Part shown: in pieces, positions 10,740-23,326 of the stretch
Position numbering within the stretch: the stretch's first letter is position 1
Layout of the letters: each line of letters begins with the position of its first letter
Source: Oscheius onirici
Lineage: Eukaryota > Nematoda > Chromadorea > Rhabditida > Rhabditidae
Direction: 5' to 3'
Length of the DNA stretch: 64,000 bases
Assembly (NCBI GenBank): GCA_932521025.1
Contig: OW051473.1
Span: forward strand, 10,540,001-10,604,000
Translations under genes and position numbers: made by a program
The notes under the pieces: generated by a model
Database searches by the model: none
The model's input: only the letters and a program-made list of their open reading frames with translations
Told to the model about the DNA's origin: nothing

Positions 10740-13218
10740 TTAGTCAAAAACTGTGTAGATGTATCGCTTGGCTTGCGGAGGCTCCACTTCATTCTCGTCC
10801 TCGTCTTCATCTTCTTCGTACTCGCTGTCATATTCGCCGTCGGAATTCAAAGGTTGATCGTAGACACGATTGCCAGTCTGGACGTATTTGTCGGCACGGG
10901 CAGGGTACGTCTGAGTAATTCTGAAAATCTAAACTCAATTCGGAATGAAAATACCCACCGATTGACCATGTTACTTTTGACTCTCCATCGTTCTCTCAAC
11001 ATGCTCAGCTTGTGTTCATCCATGAACAGAAAGACAATTCGATCCTGTAGCGGTTGAGCTTCAATGAGTCTTAAAAACTGTAAAGATTACTTCAATAGGA
11101 TACCTTTTAACACCTTCATTCTCATCGGGTACAACGGTCATTGTTGCCACGTCAGGATCTATTTGCCGAATTCGATACTGAGAATCGATGCTACGTATCA
11201 TGCGGTCAAAAACAAGCTTGACTTTGGCCTGAATATGTAGGAAACCCCATGTTTTGCTAAGCGTACCTGTACAATAGCCATACAGAGTCCTACGACGGAA
11301 AGGCCAATGAGAGTGAGAGCCAGATTGAAGATGATGAAATTTGGAGTTTTTGTAACAACATCTCCAAGACCAATTGTCGTGAGAGAGGTAAAGAAAAAAT
11401 AGAAAGCCGAAAAGTATGTCCATTCGTATTCCCACAGGCGAACAATGAATGCCGAAACCGAAATCTAAAAGACATTTTTCGCTCAATTGAATGTGGAAAA
11501 GTTACCCAAAATATGAAAAAAAGTAGAGCTGCTTTCATAGGTACAGTCTGTGCCTGTTCTTGCTCTGGCAGTGAGAGTTCCAGTTCGCGCAGTGGGTTAT
11601 TTGATTCGATTTGATGGTCTGTCAAATTTAAACCGCCAGATTGATGGCTTGTAGTACGATGGACAGAAAGAAGAGGAACTGTTGACATGCTTCCCAAGGA
11701 TAGTTCGCTGCCAACTCGGCGAACCCTAGTTTGATTTATGGCTATTTCCTTTAAAAAATGTTACCTTTCGCGTTGGAAACGACGATTTGCTCTCCGTTGT
11801 AAGCTTCTGAAAGGGTGTTTATTAAAACTAGTCATTTAACAACGTACCTCTGGCAAAACCGCTGATTCATCCAGTTCCAGCCGTACTCGATCCAGGTAAA
11901 ATAGAGAAATCCCCATTCGAACAAAATTGTAAAAACTAGTGGTATTCCGATAAATGCGTAGAGCATTGAAACAATTCGTCCGGCAGTTGTTTTAGGGTGA
12001 AAGTTACCATAACCTGAAAACCAAAAGATAAAAATTTTACATCTGCGGTGTAGATTTCAACCTTCTTCATTCTTTGGTGCCTTTTTTTTGATAAAATAAA
12101 AATCTTGTTCTTTGCCATTTGTTTTGCAGTGATTTTCCAGTATCGTTTGGTCTTCTCATAGATATTTACTTTTCTTGTTTCCCTTGAAAAACAAGGCTAA
12201 AAAGTTGCAGCTGAACCAAAAAATCTCATAACAGATGGCTTACTGGAAAGCCGCAATATGTCACTGCAAAAACTAGCACATTTGTCTTAGCGACACATTA
12301 AGTACACTTCCGCGAGACAGCTGTCTCCCTATGCGACGCGAAGCCCTCAAAAAGACACCTACCAATGGTTGTATATAATGAAGCAGCGTAGTATACTCCT
12401 GTAAAATATTATTGTTGCTTATTTTCGGACACTAACCGCCCCAAAGGTTCCACTTTGTATCGGTCATTACAGGCTCTTCCCAGATTACTCCCAGTTTTTT
12501 CTCATACCTGCAATTCGACATTTTAAGACGGCAAAAACTATACCAAGAAAAAGCATCCTTGACCAGTCGCATTTTGTATTGTTCCGGTGCAAGTCCTAGT
12601 CGATTGTAAGCAATTGACTGATCTTTGTCAATTTCGCGAAACCGTTGAAACAACTTTTGTTGATAGACGCGTTTCCTCCTCCAGACGTCCATTTTTCTCT
12701 CATAATCACCTATTAACACTGATCTATCGTGTCCTCCTAAATTTCGAAATGTGTATCAAAACATCATGAAGCGTACCTTCAATTGCACTAAATATTAAGC
12801 CACCAAGTAAGGAATACGCAAAGAGTATAGCTAGCCATGTGATGTGGCGCCAGAGTGTTTTTTTGCGCTTGTCCTCTTGACTAATGACAATTTTCGGACG
12901 GGGAGGTTCCTGTGGAATCAGTATAGTTTCTTCCTAAAAGGCAAAGTTACAAATGAACTCCAAAAAACTTGCTTCTTCCTCCTTCTTCTTTTTCCGCCTC
13001 TTCTTTTTGGTGTCCTGGTTTTCAATTACCACTTTTGTTTCCTAGAATTCTAAACTATTTGCAAATAAACGGCTAAAAATCACCTTTTTAACCATATTTG
13101 GAAGACTTCTAGAAACAGCGGACTGGACCGATTGTATGCGATTATTCACAGCCTTCCATCTATTAGTATCAGCACTTTTGCTTCGTTTTTGATCTTTCTT
13201 GGCTGTTTTGTCCGCCAT
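10740..13218 (-). CDS. two-pore-domain (K2P/TWK) potassium channel
   Basis: Start ATG at 13218 follows TGTGCAG, stop TAA at 10740-10742. Order from the N terminus: a basic cytosolic leader (MADKTAKKDQKRSKSAD), first membrane segment near 12780-12845 (HITWLAILFAYSLLGGLIF), a long charged extracellular loop, pore 1 with filter TTIGYGN split by an intron near 12365, second membrane segment near 11900-11990, a long cytosolic loop, third segment near 11490-11545, pore 2 with TTIGLGD near 11370-11390, and fourth segment near 11280-11330. The C-terminal tail is strongly acidic (EYEEDEDEDENEVE, near 10800-10840). This is the canonical K2P arrangement, conducting background K+ current as a dimer at the plasma membrane. 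Which nematode twk gene it matches cannot be told. It is convergent with the Cys-rich gene, 95 bases away. Confidence 0.9.
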
Positions 13219-13257
13219 TTCTGCACAACAAACTATATTTAAAACATGAATTAAGAG

Positions 13258-13620
13258 GGTGACAAGGAAGTTCTAAGAAATACTATAAAGGAGCTCTGGC
13301 GCCTGGCCACGGGCATTGAGGAAAATCGCAGTTTACACACTGGATGCGGAAAGACGAGACATTTCCGCGGCTTGTCTCATTTTCTAGCCATTGAGTACAT
13401 ATTAACTTCTGATTCCAGATTTCTGTGTATTGTATTGAACAAAACTTTGTACAATTCCTTCCAGGAAAAAGCGTTTGAAGAGTTGAAGGCGGAACAGAAG
13501 GAAAGGGACAGTGTCGTCAATGATGTGAAAGAAGCTGAAGGAACAGTACGAGCCATTCGAGGAACTGGTGAGGAGGTAGGTTTAGAGGAATCTAGGGTTT
13601 TAAATAAAGAAATTAAATAA
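13258..13620 (+). CDS. possible coiled-coil protein exons (partial)
   Basis: An open frame with helical, charged content runs here. Best segments are 13258-13332 (DKEVLRNTIKELWRLATGI) and, after a good acceptor (CCTTCCAG) at 13464, EKAFEELKAEQKERDSV and VNDVKEAEGTVRAIRG up to a donor near 13575. Introns in between and a start codon could not be fixed. It may be a small separate gene transcribed away from the K2P gene or the 5' part of the gene at 14416. Downstream to 14415 some short splice-compatible pieces exist (around 13965-14055 and 14095-14150) but no consistent frame joins them. Confidence 0.35.
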   Translation, partial: GDKEVLRNTIKELWRLATGIEENRSLHTGCGKTRHFRGLSHFLAIEYILTSDSRFLCIVLNKTLYNSFQEKAFEELKAEQKERDSVVNDVKEAEGTVRAIRGTGEEVGLEESRVLNKEIK

Positions 13621-14415
13621 TATTTGGAGGAGTGTCGTAAGTTTTAATTTCTCAGACGGATATAATGTTCATTCAAAAAATTGAACGCAAATTATGTTTA
13701 AAAAATTTGGCAAACCACACGTAAACAACACTTGTAAATTAAGCCCTTTAAGACACTGTCTAAGGTCTTCATTCACACATGTCCCTTTGCTTCTGTATCG
13801 GCAAAATTGTCGACGGCAAAAGGGGTGGGAGAAGCTCCGGATCGGTAGAGGACTTTCTAGCCAGTGATCGAGTTTTAGAGAAAAAAAAACATTTCTGAAA
13901 AAATGAAGAGGAAACATTTGGCCCCTCAGTCTCGACAGACTCATTGAAATTATTCTAATTTTCAGAAAATAGTCGCCGGAAATGAAACGAAGCCAGCTCC
14001 ATGTTAAAAACAACAACCCGCATCCGGCGCTCCCCCAACTGCTAAGGCAAAGTGAGTTCTTTTTGTATATATTGCTATCAATACTTCTCATAGATTCAAG
14101 AGGATGTCTACAAAAGTGCCTCTGTGACCGCTCTAATCACATAAGTAATTGGCTATGCCTATATTGATCTCAGTTTCTGCTCATTTATTGGTAAATCAAG
14201 TCTGCCAACAACGAAATGCAAGAACGCAATGCGTGAACTCAAAGATAAAGTCCCCTGCTATTTATAAAAAAAGAGTCAGTGAGTATTGTATACAGTTGCG
14301 AATGCTTTGTTGATACTAAAACCAGATACATCTTGTTGAATTGTCTTTATTTTCATTCTGGTCTACTCATGTCCAGACGATAAATATAGCAAATGGGCTA
14401 CAATGGGCGTTTTGT

Positions 14416-15594
14416 AGTCGAATTCCTCGACAAAGCTCGTTGATCGAGAAGGCTCGGACATCTTCCCTGACGTTGGTTGCGAGTGAGTCGCTTTCAATTT
14501 TTGACAGAAATTTTCGTCTAGGAACCCCGTCAGTAACGTGTGGTTCCTCGCCTTGGATCTAGACGTCAATCTCGCAAAAACTCTTGATCTTACAACAGAG
14601 ATCACGCAATTCATGACCAATGTCCAGAATCTGCAGACAGCTGCAAGAAAATACAATGACCAAATGAAAGTGAGAGTATTTCTGGTTACATTCACAGTCA
14701 AACATTCAGATTGAAGTGAAGTATGTCCCACAAAAAGATATCAAGTTCTATCTTGAGAGAAACGACTTCCTGAAAGGCAGGAGATATGTCAAGAGGAAGC
14801 CAGCTCTTTCCAGAACGGCTTCCGAGACTGAAGCTTCAGTTCTTCCGGTTAGTTAGTCATAGATTCTTACAAACTTTTTTCTTCAGGCTGCTCCAGAAGA
14901 AACAAAGAACAGTGAAGAAGAAAACACTTCCATGGACACGAATGCTGAGAATATCGATCAGGAGAAGGTGCAAGAAGGAGAGGAAAAGACGGACTCACCA
15001 GCGAAACCAGTTTTCAGCTTTGGAGCTGAAACTACGGTCTATCCTGAGGTGGGTTCATTTATTTTTGTTCAATGTGCTCACATGGTTCATTTTGATCTTT
15101 TTGGGTACTAGGAACTGAAGCTTCAGTTTTGGAAGCCGTTCTGGAAAGAGCTGGCTTCCTCTTGACATATCTCCTGCCTTTCAAGAAGTCGTTTCTATAT
15201 CAATCTATTGAATATCAAAAAGCTTAAGAATATGTTCTGCGCCAGGTTAACTAAACTATGCCTCAAAATTTGAGTGTGTCTGTGAAAAGAGAAATCGCTT
15301 GGAAAAGAAAGTAAGGAAATTTCAGTGAGACGTTAGCAAACATTCTAATACAAAAGTTGTAGGTTACTGAAGCCAAGATGGAAGTTGACACTCCAACGAA
15401 AGCCGTCAATGTTCTTCAAGAAAATGTAAGCTATCCTTCCAGAAAATTTTAAGCAATAATTTTAGCTGAACAGCTTACCAAAAACCGACATTCCCGAGGA
15501 GGATATAAAGTCACTGAAGCGGCCAATGGATGACGGACCGTTGTTGGAAGTTCCGCCTGAGAAACAGCCACGTCCTGATGTAACTGTAGCTTAA
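14416..15594 (+). CDS. unrecognised charged protein (5' end uncertain)
   Basis: A coherent set of exons: about 14416-14488, 14522-14669, 14711-14849, 14888-15047, 15361-15426 and 15466-15594, joined by good GT-AG introns, with stop TAA at 15592. The product has an ordered N-terminal part (VWFLALDLDV, LTTEITQFMTNVQNLQ, QKDIKFYLERNDF), a basic patch (KGRRYVKRKP), then an acidic, Ser/Glu-rich tail ending with a Pro/Lys motif. It looks intracellular; I do not recognise a family. The start codon was not found. A TTTATAAA at 14261-14268 could be its promoter. One intron (15048-15360) contains an antisense copy of its own exon, see the repeat at 15112. Confidence 0.6.
15112..15196 (-). repeat. inverted copy of the exon at 14758-14842
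   Basis: 85 bases that are the reverse complement of 14758-14842 with three differences, all of them transitions. The first copy lies in the coding exon (encoding the KGRRYVKRKP region). The second lies in a downstream intron of the same gene, 269 bases further on. In the primary transcript the two can pair into an 85-base-pair hairpin. Confidence 0.9.
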
Positions 15595-16497
15595 CTTTTT
15601 TGTTGTGTAGTCTTTAAAGGGTGCAGGTTTTTCTGATGCAAAAAATGTGTATAACTCGATTCTAAAAATAATCCCAACGTGTATTTGTATCTCTTTACAA
15701 TTGCCGGTACATATTGCTACCAACCGAATATATTTTTCCTTTCACTCGGCCTCTGCTTTGTGTACACCTCTTTAATTTAATAAAGGTAGAACCCCCGCTC
15801 GTTTCTTCATTCTTTTTAATTAGAGGGGATTGGCACGGGGAATTTATCACACGTTCGGAGACGATATAAAATCGCCGAATAGGACGCTTCTCAAGACAAA
15901 AACATCTGCGCTCTCTCTCAGCCACGGCAAGGCTCTTTCGTCTGATCATCCCTCAGTCTTTAGGGGTAGCCGTCTGTACCAAGAGAATAGGTGGGTGTTC
16001 AAAAGCCTGTGTTTGCCTAGGGCACCTAGAAGAAAGTTACTCATCCCCAAACAAACAAACTGTCCATCAAGTCCTTTTTTTCTTCCGCCGTCCCATAATC
16101 GAACGTTTCCTGAATACTGTCATCACTTTCTCTTACATATTCATTAACCGTCTTCTGACTATAATAAGTCTCTCACAGATGGCTCTTTAAAAATCTTTCG
16201 TACTGTTCTTGACCACGCAAAATCAGTCGCCCGAGTGTCAATGACTCCGGTATTTGAGCTGTGACACACAGAGGTAGCCGCGCGTCTCCCCACGCGCTAG
16301 TCTACTAATTAACCTGACCCTCTTCTTATACAGTTCAATCGATATAGTCACGCTTGTAATCCTCTTGACCACTTGTGTTTGCTCTAAACTTTTTTGAAGG
16401 TTCTTATGCCTTTTGTCTTTAGAGCGCGTTTGACTGAACGCCGCGAATTTTGAATTTGCTGTACGCTAGACAAAGTCCCAGACTCACGCCTTAGGAG
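15595..16497. other. intergenic with polyadenylation signal
   Basis: Contains AATAAA at 15779-15784, which fits the 3' end of the preceding gene. No supported coding frame in the rest. Confidence 0.5.
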
Positions 16498-19400
16498 ATG
16501 GCAGAACAGGCCCAGGTATACAATTTTTCAATGTTTTCTTAATGAGATTCAGCCGTCTGGGGAGTACAAGTTTTTTATATTGGGACAACACACCCATACA
16601 AAGGTATCCACTGGAAACAAGAAGAAACTGACTGTGACAGAGGTGAGACAGTCAACAACAAAAATTTATAGTTTTAGGTTACCACAGCAACAATTCTTGC
16701 CCGATACGTGAATGATGGAAAGGTTTACGAAACTGTCATCCCAAAAGTTCCACTGTAAGTCAATTTTTCATAACAAAAAAGAGTAAAATTTCCAGGTTTC
16801 TGTGGGACGCCTATCACAAACTAGAGAGCAGTGGCGAGGTCAACAATGAAATCTTCAGAAAAAGTGGCTCACAGAAGAGAATCACCGACTTTTTCAATCA
16901 AAATCCGGTAATAACACTATCATTTAGAACTCTTTCGCTTTTCAGAGCATGTACGCTCGTGGAACCAACTTTGCCGGCCTTCAGCAACTTGACATTGGAA
17001 TGATGATGAAGGACTTTCTTCGAGAGAGATACGAGCCCTGTTTCATCTCCGGAGACGTTGTCTTGAACGACTTGGAGCACTTGATCAAACTCGGAGTCGG
17101 AATCGAGTTTGACACAGACCAGAACCCAGAATATTCCAACTTTCTCTTCGCTGTAAAGGTTCTTCACTCGGTATGTCCTTCCCTTAAGTTTTCTCACTTG
17201 ATTTCAGCTATGTTTGAAAGATGAAAGCGGAAGACTGACTCCTTCAAACCTGGCCATCTATTTCACTCCAATCTTCATCCAGGAACCGAAAGACGCTAAA
17301 ACTGTAAGTGATTCCGTTAATTTCTACAAAATTTCTGTCTAGCAGACCATGAACAAGACTGGACCAAAACTAGCTCGTCACATAAATCTCCTAACCAATC
17401 TGATCGCCAAGAGTCAGAACCTGGTCGTCAAGTCAACTGGCCGCTACAGATCCAACAGTATCACTCCCGGAATGTCTCTTCGTGACGAGGAAGGACGTCG
17501 TTCGAGCTCAGTCATCGGTCGAATCATGCGCTATGTTAACAAAGAAAGAATTCCTGTGAGTTGTGTTAAATGTGTTAGCAATATTTTGTACAGAAAGTGA
17601 CGGCCATTCCTGCCCACAACTTGGTCAACAGAGAATTCACTCCGGATGGACGGCAGGGTCGTTCTCGTACTCGCCGCACTCCAAGCAGTTCGGCCAAACG
17701 GACAGTTGTCCTGACGCCCATTATCCACACTCCAAAAGGCGTGCATCATCAGGAAGAGGAATGCAACAGTTCCTTTCGTAACAGTGCTGGTAGCTACAAT
17801 GTGAGAAATTCTGTGGAAAAGTCTCCGAAGATGAGGGACGAGGAACGAGTAGAGTATCTGGTAAGAAATTTCACTTTCTGAACATATAGCTCTTCTAGAT
17901 GGAAGCCCGTAAACGACTGGACTTTCAGGACGACGAAGACAACGAACCTCTGACCAAAGAGACTGTAAGTTCTGTCTGTCTTTCTTCACCGATCTGTTCT
18001 TTTAGATTCCTCTGGATAAGCTACTTATCTCGCTCCAGAAATCAGTAGACGATCTGAGCAACACGTCGCTAAACACATTCGTACCGACCGATCCTTCGCT
18101 TCCTTCCACTCCTTCAAAGAGCGCCACTCCTCCTTATGAATGTCCGTCTCCCGAACAGATTCTCGAAGAGGTTTCGAAACACTGCGCTGAGGAAGAGGCT
18201 GAGGTAACTGACTCACACATTTTGAGCACAAAATTAAGTTCAGATGAACAGTATTTGTGAGCAGTTTGCCTTGACTGATGCTAAGCTGGAGGCGCTCAAG
18301 AAGGAGACCAAGGATCAAGGATGCTCTCCTATACGCTTCTCTCTGAGCGCGTCGGCTATTCACGAGGTATTGTGATACGGAGTAAAACTTAATCTAACCT
18401 TTGTCTACTTGTATACAATCACCTCCCAGCACTTGCAATGTCTCAGAAGCTTAACAAAACAACGCTCTTCTAGACTTCTCCCCTATCCTTTGAGTTCAAG
18501 CAACCTTCTTTGGACAAGCTGAGTCCTCTTAAAGCTCCTCTATTGCACAAGCTTGTCAAATCGCCGATGAAAGTCCACCCGAAACCGACCACCTGGAGAA
18601 CAATTTCCGGCGGATTTGATGGCAGTGCCGCAGCGAAGATTGTGGCTTCCAGCACGCAGGAGGTATAATAAAGAATAGTACAAAAAACATTGAAAAATTT
18701 AGGAACTTCACTCCCAATACGATTCCCAGGAAATGAATTTTCCTCTGCATCGCCCTTCTATTGCACTACTTACGAAATCTAAGCAAGTCACTAGGAATAT
18801 TGCTCGTCTGGAAGAAGTTGGGACTGGAGTCAAGAAAATCGAACCTCCGAGGAACTCTTTCCGTGCCAGACAAGCCTTCACAAAGCCCACCATCTCATCA
18901 GAATTCAAAGCCAAGCCCTCTGACCAATTCAAAGTGTAAGTTATTCAAGATTTTGTGGAAAAAAAGTCCGTTTAAGCCCTACACTTCCCAAGTCCCGTTC
19001 CGTGGGATCTGCAACCGTCTCAAAGTTCAAAAAACCTGCCCTCCCTCTAAAGTAAGCTGATTAACCAATCACTAAGAAAATTTTTAGATTCACAGCTCCG
19101 CAGGCCCCGAAAGGTTCAAGACTCTCCTATTCCAAGTCATTTGAACCTAAGCCAGAGTACCATCAATGCAGGAGCAACATGACTGGGTAAATTGCATATA
19201 TTTTTCATTGTATTTTATTTTTTGTAGAAGTCTTCCTCGAGATCCAGCCGTTCCAAGCTACGCCTCTGCTACCTTTGCTTCAGTCCAGCACTCACAGTCT
19301 CGGTATTTCACTAATTTTTTTTTAACTACAACTAAGTTTAGGATTCTTCACGACTTGAATGAAGCTCAGAGCGAAAGTTCTTCAGCAACTGACGTTGAGA

Positions 19401-19540
19401 AAACAAGCCTGAAGGATGATCTCAATGCCACAATCGTCCCAGAGTCTTTCGAAGACGGCCTTTCACCGCTGGATGGCCTTGCCGCTCTTGTTTCAAAAAT
19501 GTCCTTCAGCTCTCCGGACAAAGAACAGGAAAATGCTTAA
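16498..19540 (+). CDS. RhoGAP protein, ARHGAP11A/RGA-3-like
   Basis: Start ATG 16498, stop TAA 19538. The N-terminal third is a RhoGAP domain: arginine-finger loop EIFRKSGSQKRI (near 16848-16885), MMKDFLRERYEPCF (near 17000-17045), FLFAVKVLHSLCLKDES and LTPSNLAIYFTPIF (near 17140-17270). It stimulates GTP hydrolysis by Rho-type GTPases. The long remainder is low in predicted structure, rich in Ser, Pro and Lys, with many Ser/Thr-Pro sites. A conserved feature after the domain (RRSSSVIGRIMRYVNK, then AKRTVVLTP) resembles the corresponding region of human ARHGAP11A, known as MP-GAP, and of C. elegans RGA-3/4, which restrain RhoA at the cortex in mitosis and cytokinesis. About 15 short introns. 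An exon at about 18976-19050 was placed by frame and splice sites. Confidence 0.85.
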
Positions 19541-19650
19541 CTTTGTTTTTTTCTAAAGTTTCTTCCTCTTTTTTCCTTTACACACTTGTGGTCTCCGTTA
19601 CACCCCTAGAATAGCCTCAATCTCCGGTGTACTGTCAGTATTATTTCTCC

Positions 19651-19656
19651 AATAAA
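19651..19656 (+). terminator. polyadenylation signal AATAAA
   Basis: AATAAA 110 bases after the RhoGAP stop codon. Confidence 0.6.
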
Positions 19657-19880
19657 GCATTTGCATTTAATCATTTAAAAAAATTCCTGATTTAAGTTCA
19701 AACAGGACCTGATGACCGCCGTTTGTTTCAGGACGCGTCTTGCCGCGAAAATATTATCGATTTCTGGATAGGTCGCGCTCAGTGTGGCAAAGGTTTCGCC
19801 ATCACCTCACTTTTCGAAACTCGCTCTCAAACAGACGGTGGATTACCAATTGTCTCCTGAAAAGTAAACGTAATTTTTAG

Positions 19881-21220
19881 ATGGCTACTGATGTTTTCTG
19901 TCCCATTCACCCTAACGTACATCTTGTAGAGGATCACAGGGCAGGAGACGTGATTTGTCCGGAATGTGGACTCGTTGTCGGTGACAGGTGAGTAATTTTG
20001 ATACTTTAAAAAGCTAAACAGATATTTTGAAAATGTAAGCTACAAATTGGATGTAAAGGATAATTGTTGTTATTTTACAATTTTTTCGCATATTTCTGTC
20101 ATTTTCACTGAAATTGGTGAGAAACATGAAAACCTGATAGTTTTTCTCTAAAACCCGGCTAAGCATTCTTGTTTTATTGAAGACTGGTCGATGTTGGAAC
20201 AGAATGGAGATCTTTTTCAAATGAACGAAGTGGAAATGATCCTTCTCGTGTTGGAGCCCCGGAGAACCCCCTTCTCAGCGGCAGTGATCTCTCCACCAGC
20301 ATTGCTATTGGTTTTGGAGCTTCTGACAGTGATAACAGGTAATTTCCTTATAGATTTTTTGTGACATTAACTATTTTCAGTCTTCAAAACGCTCAGCGGA
20401 AGAACATGAACAATACGGACAGGCAGATGACCCAGGCCATTGGTGTAATTCGTGACATGTCTGAGAGAATTCATCTTACGAAAAGTATCCAGGTATGTTT
20501 TCTTTGTTTATTTAGAAAATGATCGGCATTCTTTTTCTGATTCTCATTTTCCAGGATCTGGCAGCCAAAACTTTCAAGGACGTCCTGGACAGCAAGGCTC
20601 TAAAAGGCAAAAACTCTGAAGCACAAGCAGCTGCCTGTCTCTACATTGCCTGCAGAAAGGAGGGAGTACCGCGAACGTTTAAAGGTAAAACTTTCAAAGT
20701 TTCTTATTTTCGATTTCTTTAGAAATTGTCGCCGTTTCCCGCGTCTCCAAAAAAGAAATTGGCCGCTGTTTCAAGCTAATCATCAAGTCATTGGAGACCA
20801 ATCTGGACCAGATCACCTCTTCCGACTTCATGTCCCGTTTCTGTGCCAATCTCGGCCTCCACGCAAAGATCCAGGCTGCAGCCACGACGATTGCCAAAAG
20901 GGCTGTGGATATGGATCTTGTGGCTGGGTTAGATTGAATCCTTCCTTTTTTTTACTTAAATTTCTTCAGTCGTTCCCCGATTTCGATCGCTGCCGCCGCA
21001 ATCTATATGGCTTCACAGGCTTCGGCCAACAAATGTTCGGCTAAAGGTAAGACTAGCATTTTTGTGGTTTCTTACTCAAAGTTCAGATATCGGAGAGATT
21101 GCCGGAGCTGCCGAGGTCACGATCCGTCAGACCTACAAACTTCTCCTTCCCCGTGCTGCTGAGCTCTTCCCCGCTGATTTTGCCTTTGTTACTCCAGTCG
21201 AACAGCTTCCTCAGAATTAA
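19881..21220 (+). CDS. GTF2B: transcription initiation factor TFIIB
   Basis: ATG at 19881 follows TTTTTAG. The N-terminal zinc ribbon has C7, H10, C26 and C29 with the exact C-x2-H-x15-C-x2-C spacing of TFIIB. Next comes the B-linker ([15 protein letters not shown]), then two cyclin-like repeats: [21 protein letters not shown] in the first (near 20625-20690) and [17 protein letters not shown] with [18 protein letters not shown] in the second (near 20980-21140). It bridges TBP at the promoter and RNA polymerase II in the nucleus. Seven exons; stop TAA 21218. About 300 residues, normal for the family. The first intron (19988-20182) is longer than the others in the gene. Confidence 0.96.
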
Positions 21221-21342
21221 CGTGTCATTTCCCCTCTCAGTCATTTAACGTGATCGCTGCTAAAAGAGAAAAAATCTCAAAAAGATGTACGAGTAATGTA
21301 AACAGTGTGACACAGTGAGAGTACACTTGTAGTGTTGACCTG

Positions 21343-21348
21343 AATAAA
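21343..21348 (+). terminator. polyadenylation signal AATAAA
   Basis: AATAAA 123 bases after the TFIIB stop codon and 92 bases before the convergent stop of the CFAP36 gene. Confidence 0.6.
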
Positions 21349-21439
21349 ATTTGTTTACAGAAAATCACTCTTAAGCGCTTCATTCGACAAAACATTTTGT
21401 AAATATTTTCGTAAAATAGTAGAATTCTTCGTAGGCTTC

Positions 21440-23326
21440 TTAATCTGGATGAATCTCTGTGATTTCGGTCTTCAGCTTATCCATTAAACTTCGCCGAGCC
21501 TCGATGGAAGAATTGTTAGCTCCTCTCATGGCGCCTAAAAAAACCTGTTTAAGACTCAAAGAGAAAACAAACCTCTGGCCGCCTTAGCAGTTCTTGGTCT
21601 TTCTTGAGCGACTCGGGTAGAAACTTCCTGAAAAAGTTCAAAAGTCAGTTGGTTCATCAACTTACATGTAGCTGCTTCTCACGCTCATGCTGCTTCATCT
21701 CAAGAAGTTTATCCCTCTGCTGCTTTAAGTAAATTCTTCGGGCTTCGACATCGGCTGTACTCAGACGTTCAGTTTCGCGTAACAATGCCTTAACCATAAG
21801 AATTTTCAAAGCGTTCTGAGCTTACATTAACGTCATGGATATTCTTTCTCCTCGGACCGTGCTCAGCTCCAGGACTCTCTGACCTAAAAGGTCCGTTAGC
21901 GGGAGTAGGTGACTTTGTAGGAAGTGAGGGCTGAAAAAAAGTAATAAATTTTGGAAGAGTCTAACCCGTCGGACGTCGTTAAGGTGAGGACGATCCTTTT
22001 CCACCGCGGCTGCTTGAGCTGCTGTTTTCCCTATAGAAGTACGTCGCCGTCCAGATGGAACTCTAGCATCGGGCTCTCTGAAAAAGTCATTTTTTGTGAA
22101 AACATAAATATTACCCTCTATCAATTGGTGTTCCTCTACTTGCAGTGGCTGCTCGGCTCCTTGGAGCGGAATCACCCCGTTTCGGTGGAGGTGGCAGTCT
22201 CGGCTCAGCCTTTTCTCTGAAACTTTCTCTTACTCATAAAATATAATTACAAACTTTTCAGGAACAACAACTTCTTTAGAAACTTCTTGTGTAAGTTCTG
22301 GTACCTTCGCAATTACTTCCTTTGATGTTTCTTGCTTCATCTCAGGAGCTTTAGAAACATTGTTCTCCAGAGGCAAAATGTTCTAAAATATGGGATAAAC
22401 ATATCTAAAAAGTTACCAAAGGCTTGTCTCCAAAAGCTTGATCAATCAAAGCCGATTCTTTGGTCACTTGCTGCTCAATTCGGACACGCTCCTCTCCTCC
22501 AGATTGTGCCATAAGTTTCAGCTCTTTTTTGAATTTTTCTGTTTCGTCATCGAACTCTTCTTTGCTTTGTCTGAAATTAATGTTGTCTGGTCTATAAAGG
22601 AATTCTGATCCCGTCAGGATCATGTTAACAATTGCCTCTAGTGGGACTCACATCCTTTTTCGTTAAGAAATAACTATACCTCATGACTGAAATCAGTACG
22701 TAGCGTTCTGTATCTTCAGCCGACAGGTTATCCCGATTCTTCAGTGTCTCGCCATCCTGTAGCAAAAGAACTTGCGGTATTACGCCGCACAAGTACTGAA
22801 AAATCACTTAGACTCGATGCACTCTCTACACACTTCAATCATTTGCAGAGCCTGTAATTGCAGCTCGAGATTCTTTCTCATCATCATGGGTACAAAGATG
22901 TCAAAGTCCGTAGAGGCTGCAACAGGTTCAAGATTGGACTAAATGTGATATTTAGTGAGGTGACATTCACGTAAACAACCCTCTGCTGACGACTTAAACG
23001 CTGTTGCGAAAGCGTTCCAATGGCTTCTCTGAATTTCGGCAGCTCGATGCCGACATCACCACAGAAACACTCAATCAGTGTAGTTACAAGACCGCTGAAC
23101 TCTTTAAAGCAAGAGAAATACTCAGTCTCCGCCAATTCTCCATAGGTCCGGTCAAATACTGAAAGAGGGACTAAAGTGTAAACAATTAGGCCAAACCTGT
23201 GGACTTTTGTTCAATGAAGGTGGCTACAGGAATGGCCCAGATGGACGAGTTGAGAAAGTCAAAGAATTTGCTGAGAATCTGTTTTGGGGTGAGCTCTTTG
23301 CGACTACTGGAACGGCGACGGAACAT
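21440..23326 (-). CDS. CFAP36: CFAP36 (cilia- and flagella-associated protein 36)
   Basis: ATG at 23326 (an in-frame TGA lies just upstream), stop TAA at 21440-21442. The N-terminal BARTL1 domain is clear: FFDFLNSSIWAIPVATFIEQK near 23220-23285, EYFSCFKEFSGLV and the DFDIFVPMMMRKNLELQLQA block (near 22855-22900). The middle is a variable Lys/Glu/Pro-rich linker. The C-terminal part carries the family's conserved coiled-coil, EARRIYLKQQRDKLLEMKQ (near 21680-21750), and ends with a MDKLKTEITEI segment. Human CFAP36 binds the ARL3 GTPase and is ciliary. In a nematode it would be expected in ciliated sensory neurons (inference). A longer overlapping open frame up to 23553 is in another frame and is ignored. 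Confidence 0.88.

Noticed and set aside
14363-14731. 122-codon minus-strand frame
   Set aside because: Overlaps well-spliced plus-strand exons with better protein character.
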